Of a stretch of DNA of 62,950 nt, positions 60,031-62,950 are shown one piece after another. Source of the DNA: Pseudomonas kielensis. Its GTDB lineage: Bacteria; Pseudomonadota; Gammaproteobacteria; Pseudomonadales; Pseudomonadaceae. The translations under genes and the position numbers were made by a program. The notes beneath the pieces are model-generated. The model searched no databases, was not told the DNA's origin, and worked only from the letters and a program-made list of their open reading frames with translations. Where the stretch lies: contig NZ_JACMYG010000034.1 in assembly GCF_014236655.1 (NCBI RefSeq), positions 1 through 62,950 of the forward strand, written 5' to 3'. Every line of letters begins with the position of its first letter. The stretch's first letter is position 1.

Positions 60031-61500
60031 ATGCCTTCGATTACGGTTGAACCGTGCACCTTTGCCTTGTTTGGCGCCCTCGGCGATCTCGCCCTGCGCA
60101 AGCTGTTTCCTGCCTTGTATCAACTCGATGGCGCGGGCCTGCTGCATGAGGACACGCGCATTATCGCACTGGCCCGTGAAGCGGGCACGGAGCAGGAGCA
60201 CCTGGCCTTCATCGCTCGTGAACTGCGACGTTATGTCGAGGCCAAGGAGCTTGACGAGGCCGTGGTCGAACGCTTCCTGGCACGCCTGACGTACCTGCAC
60301 GTCGACTTCCTCAAGGCCGACGACTATGTCGCCCTGGCCGAACTGGCGGGCACCGCGCAACGGATGATTGCCTACTTCGCCACCCCGGCGGCGGTGTACG
60401 GCGCGATCTGCGAGAACCTGGCGCAGGTGGGCCTGACGGAAAACACCCGTGTGGTGCTGGAAAAGCCCATCGGCTCGGACCTGGAGTCCTCGCGCAAGGT
60501 CAACGATGCCGTGGCGCGGTACTTCCCGGAAAACCGGACCTATCGCATCGACCACTACCTGGGCAAAGAGACGGTACAGAACCTGATCGCCCTGCGTTTC
60601 GCCAACAGCCTGTTCGAAACCCAGTGGAACCAGAACTACATTTCCCACGTGGAAATCACCGTTGCCGAGAAAGTCGGGATCGAAGGCCGCTGGGGCTACT
60701 TCGACAAGGCCGGCCAACTGCGCGACATGATCCAGAATCACCTGTTGCAGTTGCTCTGCCTGATCGCCATGGACCCACCGGCCGACCTGTCCGCCGACAG
60801 CATCCGTGACGAGAAGGTCAAGGTGCTCAAGGCCCTGGCGCCGATCAGCCCGGAAGGCCTGACCACCCAGGTGGTGCGCGGCCAGTACATCGCGGGCTAC
60901 AGCGCAGGCAAGCCGGTGCCGGGTTACCTGGAGGAAGAGAACTCCAACACCCAGAGCGATACCGAAACCTTCGTTGCGCTGCGTGCCGATATCCGCAACT
61001 GGCGTTGGGCCGGCGTGCCGTTCTACCTGCGTACGGGCAAGCGCATGCCGGACAAGCTGTCGCAGATCGTCATTCACTTCAAGGAACCGTCGCACTACAT
61101 CTTCGCCCCCGAGCAGCGCTTGCAGATCAGCAACAAGCTGATCATCCGCCTGCAGCCGGACGAAGGTATTTCCTTGCGCGTGATGACCAAGGAACAAGGC
61201 CTGGACAAGGGCATGCAGTTGCGCAGCGGTCCGCTGCAGCTGAATTTTTCCGATACCTATCGCAGTGCGCGGATTCCCGATGCCTACGAGCGGTTGTTGC
61301 TGGAAGTGATGCGCGGCAATCAGAACCTGTTTGTCCGTAAAGATGAAATTGAAGCCGCGTGGAAGTGGTGCGACCAGTTGATCGCCGGTTGGAAAAAATC
61401 CGGTGATGCCCCCAAGCCGTACGCGGCGGGGTCCTGGGGACCGATGAGCTCCATTGCACTGATCACGCGGGACGGGAGGTCGTGGTATGGCGATATCTAA
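60031..61500 (+). CDS. zwf: Glucose-6-phosphate 1-dehydrogenase
   Basis: The 489-residue NADP-linked enzyme opens the Entner-Doudoroff route. Nucleotide motif F-G-A-L-G-D-L-A (about 12-19) and the active-site R-I-D-H-Y-L-G-K-E (about 171-179) are present. The start is weak on ribosome binding but matches relatives. It overlaps pgl by 14 bases. Confidence 0.97.
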   Translation: MPSITVEPCTFALFGALGDLALRKLFPALYQLDGAGLLHEDTRIIALAREAGTEQEHLAFIARELRRYVEAKELDEAVVERFLARLTYLHVDFLKADDYVALAELAGTAQRMIAYFATPAAVYGAICENLAQVGLTENTRVVLEKPIGSDLESSRKVNDAVARYFPENRTYRIDHYLGKETVQNLIALRFANSLFETQWNQNYISHVEITVAEKVGIEGRWGYFDKAGQLRDMIQNHLLQLLCLIAMDPPADLSADSIRDEKVKVLKALAPISPEGLTTQVVRGQYIAGYSAGKPVPGYLEEENSNTQSDTETFVALRADIRNWRWAGVPFYLRTGKRMPDKLSQIVIHFKEPSHYIFAPEQRLQISNKLIIRLQPDEGISLRVMTKEQGLDKGMQLRSGPLQLNFSDTYRSARIPDAYERLLLEVMRGNQNLFVRKDEIEAAWKWCDQLIAGWKKSGDAPKPYAAGSWGPMSSIALITRDGRSWYGDI

Positions 61501-62200
61501 ATTAAAACTGCCCCAGGGCGTCAGCGCCCATGCGTTCAAAAGCCCGGTGCTGCTGGCCGAGAGCCTGGCGCTGGCAGTGGCCCGACAACTGGGCGAGGCC
61601 ATCGAAGCTCAGGGCACGGCGACCCTGGTGGTCTCCGGTGGGCGCAGTCCGGTGGCGTTTTTCCAGCATCTGGCCAAGCAGAAACTCGACTGGGCCAACG
61701 TCGTGGTCAGCCTCGCTGACGAGCGCTGGGTGCCGGTCGAACACGCCGACAGCAATGCTGGCCTGCTCAAGCGTTATCTGCTGCAGGGGCCGGCCGCCAA
61801 GGCGCAGTTCCTCAGCCTGTACAACGCCAGCGCGAGTCTTGCGCAAGCCGCCGAACAGGCCGACCGCCTGCTCGCCGAGCTGCCGAAGATTGATGTGCTG
61901 GTGCTGGGCATGGGGGACGACGGGCATACCGCTTCGTTGTTCCCCGGCAGCCCGAACCTGGCCGAGGCCCTGCAGGTCGACGGCACGCGCCGTTGCTGGC
62001 CGATGCTGGCGCCGACCGTCCCTCATCAGCGCCTGACCATGAGTCGTGCGTTGCTGGCGTCGGCGCAGGTCACGCTTCTTTCGATTTCCGGTCAGTCCAA
62101 GCTGGCCACCCTGAGTGACGCACTGGCCGGTGACGATGTCGCCGCAATGCCGATTCGTGCCTTTCTGCAACCCACGTTAGAGATTTACTGGTGCCCATGA
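61487..62200 (+). CDS. pgl: 6-phosphogluconolactonase
   Basis: The 237-residue enzyme hydrolyses 6-phosphogluconolactone to 6-phosphogluconate. Family blocks V-V-S-G-G-R-S-P (about 45-52), A-D-E-R-W-V-P (about 73-79) and L-G-M-G-D-D-G-H-T-A-S-L-F-P (about 141-154) are present. GGGAGGT precedes the ATG, which lies within the zwf 3' end. Confidence 0.95.
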   Translation: MAISKLKLPQGVSAHAFKSPVLLAESLALAVARQLGEAIEAQGTATLVVSGGRSPVAFFQHLAKQKLDWANVVVSLADERWVPVEHADSNAGLLKRYLLQGPAAKAQFLSLYNASASLAQAAEQADRLLAELPKIDVLVLGMGDDGHTASLFPGSPNLAEALQVDGTRRCWPMLAPTVPHQRLTMSRALLASAQVTLLSISGQSKLATLSDALAGDDVAAMPIRAFLQPTLEIYWCP

Positions 62201-62217
62201 GCCAAGGATCAGCCGCT

Positions 62218-62883
62218 ATGAAGAACCCATCCCCGACCGTTTCCATGGCGGACAAAGTTGCCCTGATCGACAGCCTCTGCGCCAAGGCGCGGATCCTGCC
62301 GGTGATTACCATTGCCCGCGAGCAGGACATCCTGCCCCTGGCCGACGCCCTGGCGGCCGGTGGCCTGACGGCCCTGGAAGTGACCTTGCGTTCGCAGTTC
62401 GGTCTCAAGGCGATCCAGGTCCTGCGTGAGCAGCGTCCGGAGCTGGTCACCGGTGCCGGTACGGTGCTTGATCGCACCACCCTGGCCGCCGCTGAAGCGG
62501 CTGGTTCGCAGTTTATCGTCACCCCGGGGATTACCCGTGACCTGCTGGAAGCCAGCGTGGCCAGTTCGATTCCGTTGTTGCCGGGGATCAGCAATGCCTC
62601 GGGGATCATGGAGGGGTATGCCCTGGGTTATCGGCGCTTCAAGTTGTTCCCGGCCGAGGTCAGCGGCGGTGTCGCGGCGATCAAGGCCCTGGGCGGTCCG
62701 TTCGGCGAAGTGAAATTCTGCCCGACGGGTGGGGTTGGTCCGGGGAACATCAAGAGCTACATGGCGTTGAAGAACGTGATGTGTGTGGGTGGGAGCTGGA
62801 TGCTGGATCCGGAGTGGATCAAGAACGGCGATTGGGCGCGTATTCAGGAATGTACGGCTGAGGCGTTGGCTCTGTTGGATTGA
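62218..62883 (+). CDS. eda: 2-keto-3-deoxy-6-phosphogluconate / 2-keto-4-hydroxyglutarate aldolase
   Basis: The 221-residue class I aldolase splits KDPG to pyruvate and glyceraldehyde-3-phosphate, completing the Entner-Doudoroff pathway. The Schiff-base lysine lies in R-R-F-K-L-F-P-A-E (about 141), and catalytic Glu in L-E-V-T-L-R-S (about 49). ATG 62218 is chosen with AAGGA about ten bases upstream; an in-frame ATG at 62197 overlapping the pgl stop is possible. It ends zwf-pgl-eda. The last 67 bases of the window hold nothing I can support. Confidence 0.95.
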   Translation: MKNPSPTVSMADKVALIDSLCAKARILPVITIAREQDILPLADALAAGGLTALEVTLRSQFGLKAIQVLREQRPELVTGAGTVLDRTTLAAAEAAGSQFIVTPGITRDLLEASVASSIPLLPGISNASGIMEGYALGYRRFKLFPAEVSGGVAAIKALGGPFGEVKFCPTGGVGPGNIKSYMALKNVMCVGGSWMLDPEWIKNGDWARIQECTAEALALLD

Positions 62884-62950
62884 TGGTTTTTGCAGGATCG
62901 TTGTAGTTGTTGTGTGTTTTACGGCTATTTGGCGCACTTGGTCGGTGCGC

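Overview
The window is a continuous stretch of a Pseudomonas chromosome, most likely from the P. fluorescens/P. putida branch. This rests on gene order: slyX-dps-aspS-pmpR-ruvCAB-ybgC-tolQRAB-pal-cpoB-queEC, then a glycine-cleavage cluster, arcDABC, a heme-uptake locus and the Entner-Doudoroff/glucose-uptake block. High G+C coding sequence and many Pseudomonas-type REP/REPIN palindromes (GTGGGAGC...GCTCGCGA cores) support it. I see no prophage, insertion sequence, CRISPR array or obvious horizontally acquired island; almost every gene has a recognisable family.

Layout. 1-852 holds no gene I can support. 853-4072 carries small genes: a HIT hydrolase, slyX, a membrane-anchored cold-shock-domain protein, a Dps-like ferritin, a ribbon-helix-helix regulator with a striking upstream dyad, and an FmdB zinc ribbon. 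4180-9289 is aspS, pmpR and ruvCAB. 9426-14815 is the complete Tol-Pal operon. 14983-16463 is queE, queC and tRNA-Lys(UUU), followed by nadA, an RDD membrane protein and a CspA-type protein. 19070-26827 (minus strand) is gcvT, sdaA, gcvP and gcvH, with the divergently regulated activator gene gcsR upstream in the same orientation. The gcvH-gcsR gap contains a sigma-54 promoter and three GcsR-type operators. 26964-32238 (minus) is arcDABC plus a DUF5064 gene, with a second, divergent arcD copy at 32672-34099. 34364-37905 carries a CoA-transferase family gene and a chemoreceptor. 38059-43584 (minus) is a Fur-controlled heme locus: ECF sigma, anti-sigma, TonB-dependent receptor, heme oxygenase and YbaN.

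43663-62883 is the central carbohydrate block: mgsA, gap, edd, glk, the gltR-gltS two-component system, an AGE-family sugar isomerase, the gtsABCD sugar ABC transporter, the OprB porin, a hexose-6-phosphate mutarotase, hexR, zwf, pgl and eda. Sugar enters through OprB and GtsABCD, is phosphorylated by Glk, and passes through Zwf, Pgl, Edd and Eda to pyruvate and glyceraldehyde-3-phosphate (Gap). HexR-type boxes lie upstream of gap, edd and zwf. A-rich Crc/Hfq-type motifs (AANAANAA) lie just before the starts of gltR, the isomerase gene, gtsA, oprB and zwf, and not before most other genes here.

The observations most worth following are: a duplicated promoter-proximal element (GGTGACAT-N10-CTTCGTTACCTG) upstream of both the AGE isomerase and gtsA; the isomerase itself, which has YihS-type catalytic residues and could link mannose to the glucose transporter; the inverted arcD duplication; the absence of glyA from the glycine cluster; an intrinsic terminator separating the heme ECF sigma gene from its anti-sigma gene; and alternating GTTATAA repeats in front of the ribbon-helix-helix gene. 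All functional statements are from sequence reading and family knowledge; no searches were run.
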